A stretch of 64,000 bases of DNA from Caulobacter sp. AP07 (GTDB lineage: Bacteria; Pseudomonadota; Alphaproteobacteria; Caulobacterales; Caulobacteraceae): contig NZ_AKKF01000167.1 of assembly GCF_000281955.1 (NCBI RefSeq), positions 1 through 64,000 on the forward strand. Direction: 5' to 3'. The notes beneath the pieces are model-generated. The model did not search any database. It had not been told where the DNA came from and worked only from the letters and a program-made list of their open reading frames with translations. Positions 44,116 to 53,347 of this stretch are shown piece by piece (position 1 is the first letter of the stretch; each line of letters starts with the position of its first letter). The position numbers were made by a program, and so were the translations under genes.

Positions 44116-44447
44116 GGGCTTCTGGGAGGCTGGGTCCAGCGAACCGCTTCGTCGATGTCTGCGAACGTCCAGAACCCTTGATTTTACGGGGGAGCTTGGG
44201 CTTGAATCTGCCGTCGCATCATTGGATGAGCGGGTCTTGGAGCGAGCCGCGCACCAACCTGTTGCAATCGAGCGGACCATAATCCATCTCCGATGGCTGT
44301 GACGCAGCCCTTCCATCGCAAAGCCTAGGCAACCTAGCGCTGACAGATAGGGCAAGAAATCAAGTTTGGACGGACATCCAGACACCCCTGGGCGCCGGCA
44401 TGAATAGCTCTGTATCTCGCGGTGCTTGAAAGCGAAGAACGGTCTCG
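44116..44447. other. 332-bp non-coding stretch of lower GC
   Basis: This stretch lies between the caspase-like gene (ends 44448) and the secreted protein (starts 44115), both on the minus strand. It is noticeably less GC-rich than the catabolic regions. No RNA gene, repeat or cluster motif was found. It probably holds the promoter of the secreted protein gene. Confidence 0.4.
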
Positions 44448-45761
44448 TCAGCGATAGGCCGATGGCGCCGGAGCCGGGTTGCGCAGAGAGGCCTCACGGG
44501 AGCAAGCCTCCTCGGGCCCGTCGATCGTTCCCCAGTAGAAGGTGTCGCCGGCGTATTGCAGGGCCGTGGACGAGGCCAGCTTCACCGTTTCGTTGTGTTT
44601 GAGTACGCGGATCTTGCACCCGTAGTCGGTCCCTCGGTCGCCAGGGGTTGGGAGGCCGCGCCGCACATAGACCGGGGTCGAAACCGTGACCGTGCGGGAG
44701 AACGAACCGCGCTTGCCGCCGTCCTTGAAGCCCTCGGCGACCTGTTTCAGCACGCTGCAGCCGAACGGATAGAGATCGCTAACGCTTTGGGGCTTGCAAT
44801 CGGCCGCCGACAGCTTGCCTAGAAACACCGCTGGCCTGGCTCCGCCGATATTGGTGGCCGCTTGGTTCGCCAACAGCGCCTTCGGCGAGATCAGCTTTGT
44901 CGCTGTTTCCACGAAGGGGTTGGGCTTCTTGAAGGATTCGACCGACACCTGCTGCACGCCGGCGCTGCAGGTGTCGAAACACCACTGGTCGAGGACGGCG
45001 TTTTCAAACGTCGGAAACTGAGGGTTGGGCTTCACCAAGTCGACGACCTGACGGCGCAGTTCGAGGGCGAAGAGGTTGATGTCCTGCCCCTTCCAGCTGT
45101 CGAACAGGGTGACGAATTTTCGCGAGAACGGAGAGCCGAGTTTGGCCTTTGCGTCCTCGCCAGACAGCTTGTCCGCCGAGGTTTGGGTATATTTGGCCGA
45201 GTAGAGAATGAAAGAGTTGGTCGGCGTGTAGTCCTGCCGCCGCAGACCGCCTGTCGAGGCATAGGGCCGCCCCCCGGCATAGGGGTTCTCGCGACAGGCA
45301 TCGACGATCCAGACCTGAATCGTCGCGGCGCGGGCCTCGATCGCCTCCATCCAGTCGCGGATGGGGATCATCCTTTCCTTCATGGCGTATTCGCCGCCGA
45401 GGGCCTGACTGCTCGGGCTGTCGTAGGGAACGAACATGTTCTCCCCACGAATATCCAGGCCGTGTCCCGAATAGTAGACGAGCACCTCGTCGTGCTCGTC
45501 GATGGTATCGAGAAACTTGTCGAAAGCGGTGATGAGCTTGTCCTTCGATGCCTGCTCCTCAAGCACGGTGGTGACGATGTATCCGGCGTTGGTGAGCTTG
45601 GGCGCGATGGCCTCGATATCCACGACGGGATTGTCCAGCGGCTTGCCAAGCTGTGGATACGTCGCGATCCCCACAAGGAAGGCTCGTCTGGCGGCGAACG
45701 CCGGCGAAGCGAAACAGGTCAGCAGAACGGCGATGAGAAGCAGGCTGCGGCAACGGTTCAT
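44448..45761 (-). CDS. Secreted caspase-like (peptidase C14/metacaspase-type) protease
   Basis: This 437-residue protein has a signal peptide (residues 1-23, ending AFA) and a caspase p20-like domain. The catalytic dyad is H100 (DEVLVYYSGHGLD) and C156 (WIVDACRENP). Family members cut after basic or acidic residues and serve in stress or conflict. The remaining C-terminal half (about 230-437) has several Cys pairs and no recognised domain. ATG 45761 is preferred to 45770 because GAGGA, overlapping the stop of the preceding lysozyme-like gene, is correctly spaced. The two genes are therefore translationally coupled. Export of a caspase-like enzyme is unusual. Confidence 0.88.
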   Translation of the reverse strand: MNRCRSLLLIAVLLTCFASPAFAARRAFLVGIATYPQLGKPLDNPVVDIEAIAPKLTNAGYIVTTVLEEQASKDKLITAFDKFLDTIDEHDEVLVYYSGHGLDIRGENMFVPYDSPSSQALGGEYAMKERMIPIRDWMEAIEARAATIQVWIVDACRENPYAGGRPYASTGGLRRQDYTPTNSFILYSAKYTQTSADKLSGEDAKAKLGSPFSRKFVTLFDSWKGQDINLFALELRRQVVDLVKPNPQFPTFENAVLDQWCFDTCSAGVQQVSVESFKKPNPFVETATKLISPKALLANQAATNIGGARPAVFLGKLSAADCKPQSVSDLYPFGCSVLKQVAEGFKDGGKRGSFSRTVTVSTPVYVRRGLPTPGDRGTDYGCKIRVLKHNETVKLASSTALQYAGDTFYWGTIDGPEEACSREASLRNPAPAPSAYR

Positions 45762-45772
45762 CGCGCGCATCC

Positions 45773-46627
45773 TCAGGCCTTGAGGCCTTGCTTGAAGAGC
45801 GCCGCTTCGAGATCGCGGCGCAGGAGCAGGCCCTTCATGTCGGGATCGTCGGCCCACAAACGCTTCATGCTGATGAGCTGATCAGGGATCTTCGCGAATT
45901 CCTTCCTGACCATGGCGAGCTTGATCGCCCGCATCTCGGCGTAGCGATCGGTTGTCTTCTTGAAGCTGGCGCCACGGTTGTAGACCAGCGACACCAGCGC
46001 TCCCAAACTGTCGTCGGAGAGCAGGTTGGTATTTGGCAAGGTTCCAATCGTTTCGGCGACAAACCGCGGTAGCGTCGTGGTGGTGAACTGGCCGTAGGCG
46101 GCGTCCCAGCCGATGCGCAGGCTCGCCAGTTGGGGCAGCAAGGCCTTGGCGGCGGGACCGGTGACTTCGCAGGCGGACTCAAGCCTCGCCAAGTCCGTGG
46201 CGCCGAGGACTTTGCCCCAATCCTCCCGCAGATAGGCGGCGGTCACATAGCCCAGGTCATAGCCGATCCCCAGCGTGACGCCTGACTGGCCCTTGGGCCA
46301 GATCGGTTGTTGGTACTTGGCTTCGTAGCGTTTGCGATCGCTGACCTCGAGCGTGACAATCATCTTCACGGCGTCAGGAGAGATCGCTCGCTTCGACGGG
46401 GCTCTACGCGGGGCGATCGCCTTGGTGACCGTCTCCTCGTAGAGCGTCTGAAGGCCTTCCCGGTCACCGTGCGTGGCTTCGAGCACCTCAGGTTCGGCCA
46501 ACGCGGTGTTCAGGAGATTTTCGAAGGGCGTGACGGCTGGTTGCGCCGTCAATGCACTTGGCGTGGCCAGCGCCGCGCCCATGCCAAATAGCGCCGCTCG
46601 TCGCGCAATCATCCCCAATGTCCCCAT
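45773..46627 (-). CDS. Exported lysozyme-like (GH24/T4-lysozyme-related) protein
   Basis: This protein of up to 284 residues has an N-terminal signal with twin arginines (ARRAALFGMGAALATPSALTA), possibly Tat-type. A lysozyme-like core begins at about 85: TLEVSDRKRYEAKY with candidate catalytic E94, then GQSGVTLGIGYDLGY, and a C-terminal ALVSLVYNRGASF block. This layout resembles muramidases of the T4/GH24 type. The start is 46627 or 46612. It precedes the caspase-like gene by 11 bp in one operon. It may cleave peptidoglycan, or bind it without cleavage; activity is not proven by sequence. Confidence 0.72.
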   Translation of the reverse strand: MGTLGMIARRAALFGMGAALATPSALTAQPAVTPFENLLNTALAEPEVLEATHGDREGLQTLYEETVTKAIAPRRAPSKRAISPDAVKMIVTLEVSDRKRYEAKYQQPIWPKGQSGVTLGIGYDLGYVTAAYLREDWGKVLGATDLARLESACEVTGPAAKALLPQLASLRIGWDAAYGQFTTTTLPRFVAETIGTLPNTNLLSDDSLGALVSLVYNRGASFKKTTDRYAEMRAIKLAMVRKEFAKIPDQLISMKRLWADDPDMKGLLLRRDLEAALFKQGLKA

Positions 46628-47115
46628 GAGCCTAGGTTACGTGGAACGCACCGCCCAGGCGAACATCGGACGTCTCTCCGACGTGACTGATGCTGAAAAC
46701 TTGAACAACCCGCCCCGGCTGTAATTGGCAGTGCAACATCTATAGATGGTGGAGTCAAGTCAGGCCAAGCTTGACGGCTTGCCCTTGCTCGCGCTTCCAA
46801 ATCGGCGCGCTCTTGGGGCTGACGGAGTGACTGGTCCTCGAAACGTCAACGTCCTGGAAGGGAGCCAAGGACCGTTCCTGGGACGCAGCGATCCTCGGTC
46901 ATGCGGCTTCCAACGCCTACCGGCTACCCGTCTCAGGCACTAGCCAGATCGACTTTTGAACCTCGGTCCGGTCGCTCCCAATACCAAGGAGATGATCCGT
47001 TTTCCTGATTGGCGGCCGCGCGCCGTCGCCGCGTGTATTTCTGGGGCCTCGCGCGGACGATCTCCACCGGCCCGGCGCCTTCGACAGGCGTCGTGCCGGC
47101 GGAGACCCCGAGTTC
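46628..47115. other. 488-bp stretch without a convincing gene
   Basis: This lies between the lysozyme-like gene and the Rieske gene ending at 47116, and is less GC-rich on its left side. A short open stretch near 46840-46960 looks slightly coding-like but has no start. No tRNA, repeat or cluster motif was recognised. It marks the right border of the low-GC block and could be a junction of acquired DNA. Confidence 0.4.
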
Positions 47116-48300
47116 CTAGGCTTGGGCGGTGTAGCGCTCGGCCAGCCACGTGTGAAACTGATGGACCGACTTTTCCATCCAGGAATAGTTGCCCTGCTCG
47201 GCGAACCGAGACGACTGGCCCTGGCGCACCGTCTCACAGGCCAACTCGTCCTCGTCCCAGGTGGGGACCAGGGCGGCGGTGTAGGCGTCGCGAACCGCCG
47301 CGAAGTCTGGCCGGTCGTACGAGGCCTCCGTCACCAGGATGTCCCAGCGCGCCGTCAGGCGGTCGACGCTGTGAACGTCCATGTCGAGGATGACCACCGA
47401 GCAGGGATCGATCAGCATGTGGAACATCGGAAAGACGTTCACGACGATGAACGCGTTGGCGTGGCGCTCCGGAAGACCCGGAACCGGATCGAAGAAGGTG
47501 TCGATCGACCCGCCGTCCGGGGCCGGCAGCCAGAACAGGTTGTAGGGTCCGTCGACGTCCTCGTAGATCCCCTTGCGCGCCGGGGCCATGGGCTCGAACG
47601 TCGTGGGATGGACATAGGGCTGGTGATAGGCCTCGGTGAAATTGTCGAGCGTGGCCTTCCAATTGCCGGGCCAGGCCTTCTCCCGCATGGTCGAGCACTT
47701 CATCGACGCCAGCCCGAACGGCTCAAGAACCGCGTCGAGGGTCTTCAGACGCGGCGACAGCGGCTCGGCGTCCCTGTCAAAATTGAAGAAGACGAACCCC
47801 TGCCAGACATCGACGGCGAACTCCGGCAGGCTCTCGCCTTCCGGCGAATAGCCTTCCTGCATGTAGGGCGCGGCGGCCAGGGTTCCGTCGGTTCGATAGC
47901 GCCACCCGTGATAGGGACAGACGAACCCCTTCTTGCCGCAGTTGCCCGCGCCGGAGGCGACCGGATAGCCGCGGTGGCGACAGGCGGCGGAGAAGGCTTT
48001 GATGCCGCCCTTGTGGTCGCGCATGATGATCACCGTCTCGTCGAACCGACGCAGGGTGAAATAGTCGCCGGGGTTGGCGACCTGATCGACGCGACCGGCG
48101 TAGATCCATTCGCGGGTCAGCACCTTTTCGACTTCGAAGCGGTGAAAGTCGGGGTCGGTATAGCAACGCGGCGGCAGAACCCGGGCGATCTCGAAGGGCT
48201 TCATCACCGCGTCGAAGGCCGCCCGAGCAACGCCGCCCAGGCTATTGTGATGGGAAGCAGCGTCCGTCGCCGGACGTTGTTGTTGGATCAAGGTCGTCAT
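47116..48300 (-). CDS. Rieske [2Fe-2S] aromatic ring-hydroxylating oxygenase, alpha subunit
   Basis: This 394-residue protein has cluster ligands C107, H109, C128 and H131 (CRHRG...CPYHGW) and the iron region TEAYHQPYVH. It is a paralogue of 21763-22938 and also lacks a neighbouring beta-subunit gene. ATG 48300 has GAGGCGG upstream. A near-perfect cluster motif is 60 bp before the start, and the next gene on the same strand upstream encodes the second LuxR-type regulator. It is expected to use the ferredoxin and reductase encoded elsewhere in the window. The substrate is unknown. Confidence 0.9.
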   Translation of the reverse strand: MTTLIQQQRPATDAASHHNSLGGVARAAFDAVMKPFEIARVLPPRCYTDPDFHRFEVEKVLTREWIYAGRVDQVANPGDYFTLRRFDETVIIMRDHKGGIKAFSAACRHRGYPVASGAGNCGKKGFVCPYHGWRYRTDGTLAAAPYMQEGYSPEGESLPEFAVDVWQGFVFFNFDRDAEPLSPRLKTLDAVLEPFGLASMKCSTMREKAWPGNWKATLDNFTEAYHQPYVHPTTFEPMAPARKGIYEDVDGPYNLFWLPAPDGGSIDTFFDPVPGLPERHANAFIVVNVFPMFHMLIDPCSVVILDMDVHSVDRLTARWDILVTEASYDRPDFAAVRDAYTAALVPTWDEDELACETVRQGQSSRFAEQGNYSWMEKSVHQFHTWLAERYTAQA

Positions 48301-48359
48301 GGTTCCGCCTCTGCCTCGGCACGTTGGCCAAAGCATCCCGCGCCCGGCTTCGGCTCGCC

Positions 48360-48378
48360 ATACCCTCGCTGGGGTAGC
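48360..48378. promoter_or_regulatory. Cluster motif copy 11
   Basis: ATACCCTCGCTGGGGTAGC has TACCC and GGGTA arms and lies 60 bp upstream of the Rieske gene start (48300, minus strand). It is one of the best copies. Confidence 0.7.
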
Positions 48379-48497
48379 GCTGGGCCTTGTCAGGCCCGGA
48401 CCAGGCCGGGTCGGTGGTCTGCGAAGTCGCGGGGCCCGACACAGGACGCCAAGAGCGTTCTGAGGGACGAGGCTGCGCGATCCTAGCCGATCTCGCC

Positions 48498-49307
48498 CTA
48501 GGTTTCCCAACCGGCGAAGAAGATCCCGAAAAGTTCGGTCTGGCTGGAGATGTTGAGCTTGGCGTAGGCGCGCTTGCGGTGCGTGGCCACGGTGTTGGCG
48601 GCGATGCCGAGCAGTTCGGCGACCGCCTCGGCGCGATAACCGACGACGATCGCGGCGCAGACGTCCGCCTCGCGCGGCGTGAGGCCGGCCTGGTGCTGGA
48701 GCAGGATCCGGCGCAGCGCCCCCAGTTTTCGCTCGCGCATGAGGCGCAGGTTGGAACCGCCCGCATCGACCGTGGCGGCATGTCTGCGCACCAGGCTGAC
48801 CAGGAGCGGCGAGATCGACAGCAAGGCCTGGACCTCCTCGGGACGATAGCCGGCGGCGGTCGAGGAGAGGCCGACATAGAGCGTGCTGGAGGCCTGCCGC
48901 CGGAAAATGGAGATCTCCTCGGCCGCGTCCATGTCGTCGAAATATTTCAGGCGGATCTTGCCCTCGCGGTCGCCCGCGTGCTGCAGGAGCCAGTCGACCG
49001 AACCCAGCGCGCCGCGGCTGTGAAGTTTGAACACGTCGTCGTCGGCGTAGTCCTCCAGCGCATAGTCGCGCGAGATCTTCCGCGCCCGCGCGGTCAGGTC
49101 GTCGTCGAGACCCTCGGTCAGCAGGACCCTTCCGCCGCCCTTGTCCTCGAGCTCGATGGCGAAGAGCACGGAGAGGGAGGCGTAGTGGCCGCAGAACGCA
49201 TAGAGCCGTCGCTCGAACGTCTCGGAGCCGAGGGTGTCGATCAGACCCGCCAGGCGCACAAGGGCGTCCTCGCCGGCCGGTGATTGATCGACGAGATCGG
49301 GGCGCAT
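48498..49307 (-). CDS. LuxR-type transcriptional regulator, copy 2
   Basis: This 269-residue regulator has a divergent N-terminal sensor-like domain and a C-terminal LuxR helix-turn-helix at about 208-262. The helix-turn-helix begins LTPREADVCAAIVVGYRAE and has the recognition segment NTVATHRKRAYAK, identical to copy 1 at 31195-32088. It lies between a Rieske gene and a TonB receptor gene, all on the minus strand, each downstream gene having its own motif-bearing promoter. No copy of the motif was found directly upstream of this gene. The ligand is unknown; no receiver domain is present. Confidence 0.88.
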   Translation of the reverse strand: MRPDLVDQSPAGEDALVRLAGLIDTLGSETFERRLYAFCGHYASLSVLFAIELEDKGGGRVLLTEGLDDDLTARARKISRDYALEDYADDDVFKLHSRGALGSVDWLLQHAGDREGKIRLKYFDDMDAAEEISIFRRQASSTLYVGLSSTAAGYRPEEVQALLSISPLLVSLVRRHAATVDAGGSNLRLMRERKLGALRRILLQHQAGLTPREADVCAAIVVGYRAEAVAELLGIAANTVATHRKRAYAKLNISSQTELFGIFFAGWET

Positions 49308-49470
49308 CTACCCCCCCGACCCGCAGGGGCCAGGGCGCGCCGTCTCCGCCCTGCCCCCTGCGTCAAGATCGGTCTTGTCCATGTGTCGCGCCTGCGGCCC
49401 AAGGACCATAGATGGGTCCAAGGCCCCAGCCTCCCGGTTCAACACGATGACGCCGCCGATCCCGTCACGC

Positions 49471-51783
49471 CTAGAACTTGACTCCGGCCTGGAGGCCAAA
49501 GAGGCGGCGGTCGCTGTAGACCCGAGAGTACCACGCGGTTCCCGTAAAGAAACCGAACACGTGGTACTTCTGGTCGGTTAGATTGTTGACGTAGGCGTCC
49601 AGGTGCCACTGCCTTGGCCCCGCCGGCGCGGTCAGGGAGATGCGCGCGTTGCCGAGCACGAGGCTGCCGTCGCCGGTGTAGCTGAAGTTATAGGCGTCGA
49701 AATAGACCTTACTGCGATAGTTCCAGTCGGTGCTCAGGCGGATGTTGTATCCGTTGCTCAGGTCGAAATCGTAGGCGGCCGACGTCGAGGCGGTCCATTT
49801 GGGCGCATAGGCCAAGCGGTGGCCGGCCAAACTGATGGGCTGACCCGCAAAGAGCGTGTGATACTCGTCGAAACGCGCGTCCGTGTAGCCGAGCGAGCCC
49901 GACAGGCGCAGATGCGCCACAACGGCCGCCTCGGCCTCGACCTCGAAACCCTTGACCGTGGAGGATCCGGCGTTGCTGAGCTTGACCCCGGCCCCGCTGG
50001 CGCCCGTCGACAGGATCTGCTGGTCCGACAACTCGTAATAGAACCCCGAGGAGTTGAGGCGAAGCCGGTTGTCGAAGAACTCCAGCTTCGCGCCCGCCTC
50101 ATAGGAGCGAAGAATTTCGGGACGAACCGTGGCGATGGCGTCGGGCGTGGAGGCAAACAGGTTGTAGCCCCCGGACCGGAAGCCCTCGGCGGCCTTGACG
50201 TAAAGCAGGGCGTCGTCGGACGGCTTGTAGTTCAGCGTCAGGTCCCAGGTCGCCCGGTTCCAGGTGTTGGTCTCGTGTTGGCCGAACCGCACGTCGACCG
50301 CCGGATCGACGACGAATGGCGGATGGGCGATGTCAAAGCCGATCAGGGTGTCGTCGGTGAAGTCATAGCCACCGCTGAAGACATCGAGGCCGACGATGTC
50401 GACTTTCTTGCGCTCGGAGGAATAGCGAAGGCCGCCGATGACGGAAAACCGCTCGTCGATCTTGAACGTCACGTTGGTGAAGGCCGCCAAGGTCTGGGTC
50501 TTCTGGTCGGCGTCGTCGCGAAGGATATTGTCTCGCGGCGGCCCAAACAGCACGCTGCCGGTGGAGGTCGGAGCCTTGGCGCGGTCATACTGAGCGAAAA
50601 GGCCGAAGACGCCGCTCAGGCGGCGTCCGGCGGGGCTGGCGGCGCGCACTTCCTGACTGATCTGCCAGGCGTGCAGGTCCTGCCGCGTACCGAAGAAGTC
50701 GGTCGCGTTGCCATCGTCGTTGGTGCGGATCTTGTAGTCGATCTTTTGGTAGCCGGTGATCGCCGTCAGGCTCCAGTCGCCGGCGTCCTGGTCGATGCGC
50801 AGATTGAGCCCGGAATTGCTGTATTTCTCGAAGCTCTGGGTCTCGTCGTTGACCTCGCCGGGCGCCTCGTAGGTCTTGGGGAGGCTGGAGCCGTTGCAGT
50901 TGGCGTAGGGCGTGTTGGTCGGGTCGAAGCGGGCCGGATCGCAAATGTTCTGGACGAAGCCGCCATGGTACAGGGTCGCGTCGCCATTGCTGCGCATCCC
51001 AAACAGCTTCAGGTTGACGCGGGTGGCGTCGCTCGGGGTCCATTCGAATTGGGCGCGGCCGGCGAGCATCCGGTTCTCGCCGAGGTCCTGACCGTTGAAG
51101 ACGTTGCGGACGTAGGCGTCGCGGTTCTCGTAGCGAAGGTCGAACCGCGCGGCGAGCGTGTCCGAAATGGGCGTGTTGAGGACCCCCTCGAGGGTGCGCT
51201 TGTTGTATTCACCGGTGATCAGGTCGGCGTTGACGTAGCCGCCCAATTGCTTTTGAGGACGGGCCGAATAATAGGCCACGGCGCCGCCCGTGGTGTTCTT
51301 GCCAAACAGCGTGCCTTGCGGACCGCGCAGCACCTCGACGCGATCCAGGTCGAACAGCTGAGAGCCGATGCCGAAGCTGTAGGGCTGATAGACGTCGTCG
51401 ATATAGATCGCCACCGGACTGGCGCCGGCCTGCGAAAAGTCGGTCGCGCCCAGGCCGCGGATCGCAAAACGGGTGTTGCCGCCGGCATAGCCGCTCGTGG
51501 CGAAGAGATTGGGCGTGATGCGGGCCAGTTGCACCGCGTCGGTGATGCCCTGCCGGGCCAACTGCTCGCCGGCGACCGCGGTGACGGCGGTCGAGACGTC
51601 CTGGACATTGGTCGCGCGTCGCGTCGCGGTGACGATGATTTCGTCCAGGGCGATCTTGTCCCCGTCGCGCGCCGCCGCCGCGGGCTGGGCGACCTCCTTG
51701 GTCTCTTGCGCGTGGGCGCCGCTACAGGCGAGCACCAGCGCCGTTGTCGACAATAGCGTGGTGGTGAAGCTCATCGGTCGCAT
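49471..51783 (-). CDS. TonB-dependent outer-membrane receptor
   Basis: This 770-residue receptor has a signal peptide (TTTLLSTTALVLACSGAHA), the TonB-box region DEIIVTATRRATNVQDVSTAV, a plug with VEVLRGPQGTLFGKNTTGG, and a beta-barrel closing with an aromatic C terminus (LFGLQAGVKF). It is similar in layout to 19381-21708 and likely imports an aromatic or other non-iron substrate. ATG 51783 has AAGGGGAGAG upstream. The promoter region carries a cluster motif about 105 bp before the start, so it is probably induced together with the Rieske genes. Confidence 0.93.
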   Translation of the reverse strand: MRPMSFTTTLLSTTALVLACSGAHAQETKEVAQPAAAARDGDKIALDEIIVTATRRATNVQDVSTAVTAVAGEQLARQGITDAVQLARITPNLFATSGYAGGNTRFAIRGLGATDFSQAGASPVAIYIDDVYQPYSFGIGSQLFDLDRVEVLRGPQGTLFGKNTTGGAVAYYSARPQKQLGGYVNADLITGEYNKRTLEGVLNTPISDTLAARFDLRYENRDAYVRNVFNGQDLGENRMLAGRAQFEWTPSDATRVNLKLFGMRSNGDATLYHGGFVQNICDPARFDPTNTPYANCNGSSLPKTYEAPGEVNDETQSFEKYSNSGLNLRIDQDAGDWSLTAITGYQKIDYKIRTNDDGNATDFFGTRQDLHAWQISQEVRAASPAGRRLSGVFGLFAQYDRAKAPTSTGSVLFGPPRDNILRDDADQKTQTLAAFTNVTFKIDERFSVIGGLRYSSERKKVDIVGLDVFSGGYDFTDDTLIGFDIAHPPFVVDPAVDVRFGQHETNTWNRATWDLTLNYKPSDDALLYVKAAEGFRSGGYNLFASTPDAIATVRPEILRSYEAGAKLEFFDNRLRLNSSGFYYELSDQQILSTGASGAGVKLSNAGSSTVKGFEVEAEAAVVAHLRLSGSLGYTDARFDEYHTLFAGQPISLAGHRLAYAPKWTASTSAAYDFDLSNGYNIRLSTDWNYRSKVYFDAYNFSYTGDGSLVLGNARISLTAPAGPRQWHLDAYVNNLTDQKYHVFGFFTGTAWYSRVYSDRRLFGLQAGVKF

Positions 51784-52114
51784 TGAAGTCTCTCCCCTTG
51801 AGCGCCGCCACGACCTGGACCTAATGCCCGACCTGGTTTTTTGGCGAACGCCGATACGCAGTTCACTGGTAGGAGAGGAGACGGCCCATACCCTCAACGG
51901 GTTACGGCTCAACCGCCTCTTGGCAATAGAATAGGCGCCCGTCGCCGCGCCCGCTTCCGATCAGGCACGACGCCTTCTCCGCAAGACCTTTGGTCGACGA
52001 CCCGTTTGGCGCTCAAACCGTATTGGCGCGACCTAATCATCGGCCTGATGATTTAGCGACGTGGCATAGTGTCAGGGTCAATACCTGCCTAGTCTGGCGG
52101 AGGGCCAGTCTTGG
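51784..52114. other. 331-bp upstream region of the TonB receptor
   Basis: This stretch separates the TonB receptor start from the end of the MFS operon on the same strand. It carries one cluster motif (51888-51905) and no recognisable gene. The part 51910-52080 is less GC-rich and may include the promoter and the end of the upstream transcript. Confidence 0.5.
51888..51905. promoter_or_regulatory. Cluster motif copy 12
   Basis: ATACCCTCAACGGGTTAC fits ACCC-N5-GGGTTA, upstream of the TonB receptor. It shares ATACCCTC with copy 11. Confidence 0.6.
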
Positions 52115-53347
52115 TCAGGTCGCGGCGCCCCGGTCCGAACGCGCCGAACGCTCGGCCTGCAGCGCGCACGCCAGGCAGAGAACCGCGCAGGCGGCCGCGA
52201 CCAGGGCGGTGGACATCGACACATTGGAGCCGAGGCTCGAAAGCGGCGGGGTCAGGGCGCTGAGCGCGAATTCCGCCACGCCGATGACCGCCGAAGCAGC
52301 TCCCGCCTGGGCGGGATCGGCCCGCTGCATGGCCACGGATACCGAATTGCCCAGGGTCAGCCCCAGCAGGCCGATCCAGAGGACCAGGAGCGACGACAGC
52401 AGGATGTCGCTTTCCAGGTGAAGGCCGACAACGGTCAACAGGCCCAAGGCGCAGATCACCTGGCCCCAGAGACCCAGCGCCAGCAACCGGCCCGCCGAAG
52501 CGCGCGCCAGCGCCCAGACATTGATCTGGCAAAAGGCGATGAACGCCGCCGACGACAGCGCATAGAGCGCCGTATAGGCGCCGGTGGACCAACCGCGCTG
52601 CTGGATGAACATGAACGCGCTGCCGGCCAACAGGGCGAACATGCCGCCCATGGCGAAGGCCGTGACCAAGGTCCCCCACAGAAAAGGCGCGACGTTCAGC
52701 AGCGCCCCATAGGCCCTCAGAGACATCCAGAACCTTGTCTTGATCCGTCGGCTGGCCGGAAGGCTCTCGCGCAGGTCGACCCAGGCCCAGGCCAGGCAGA
52801 CCCCGCCCGCGCCGGCCAGCAGGAGAAAGATCGCGCGCCACGAGGTGACGCTCAACAGGCCCCCGCCCACCAGCGGGGCGACCATCGCCGTCACGCCCAG
52901 CACCAGCATCAGGACCGAATAGATGCGGGCCGAAGCGTCCGGCGGCCACAGATCGCTGACCACGGCGCGGGCCAGAACCATGCCGGCCGAAGCGCCGACG
53001 GCCTGCAGAAGCCGCGCCAACAGCAGCAACTGCAGGCTCGGCGCGGCCGCCGCCATCAAGGCGCCGATGATGTAGACGACAAGCCCCATCAGCATCGGAC
53101 CGCGACGACCCAGCCGGTCGCTCAGCGGACCCCAGAACGCCTGGCCGACCGCCGCCCCGACCATGAACAGGCCGAGCGTCCATTGCGCCGCCGTGGCGTC
53201 GACCTGGAAATCGCGCTGCACGGCCGGAAGCGCGGGGACATAGCTGTCGATGGCCATGGCGCCGGTGGCGGTCAACAGGCCAAGCAGCGCCACGCGGGGG
53301 CGGGCCATGCGCGCGGCGTCGGACCCCAGAGCGAGGTCCGAGGTCAC
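52115..53347 (-). CDS. Bcr/CflA-type MFS multidrug/metabolite efflux carrier
   Basis: This 410-residue MFS protein has about 12 segments and the Bcr/CflA hallmarks. The N-terminal reads TATGAMAIDSYVPALPAVQRDF, the first-loop motif is GPLSDRLGRRGPM, and segment 4/5 carries RLLQAVGASAGMVLARAVVSD. These carriers mostly export drugs, sulfonamides or small molecules. A GTG start at 53347 overlaps the Rieske stop (GTGA); ATG 53308 is an alternative. It ends a Rieske-Rieske-MFS operon, so it probably exports or imports an intermediate of that pathway. Confidence 0.9.
   Translation of the reverse strand: MTSDLALGSDAARMARPRVALLGLLTATGAMAIDSYVPALPAVQRDFQVDATAAQWTLGLFMVGAAVGQAFWGPLSDRLGRRGPMLMGLVVYIIGALMAAAAPSLQLLLLARLLQAVGASAGMVLARAVVSDLWPPDASARIYSVLMLVLGVTAMVAPLVGGGLLSVTSWRAIFLLLAGAGGVCLAWAWVDLRESLPASRRIKTRFWMSLRAYGALLNVAPFLWGTLVTAFAMGGMFALLAGSAFMFIQQRGWSTGAYTALYALSSAAFIAFCQINVWALARASAGRLLALGLWGQVICALGLLTVVGLHLESDILLSSLLVLWIGLLGLTLGNSVSVAMQRADPAQAGAASAVIGVAEFALSALTPPLSSLGSNVSMSTALVAAACAVLCLACALQAERSARSDRGAAT

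Noticed and set aside
46628-47115. Search for a tRNA or attachment site in the low-GC spacer
   Set aside because: No cloverleaf, no integrase nearby and no direct repeat flanking the block was found, so a genomic-island attachment site cannot be claimed.
49305-49327. C-rich/G-rich stretch at the start of the second LuxR gene
   Set aside because: The run of C bases is separated from GGGG by a wrong spacing and overlaps the start codon; no inverted repeat is formed.
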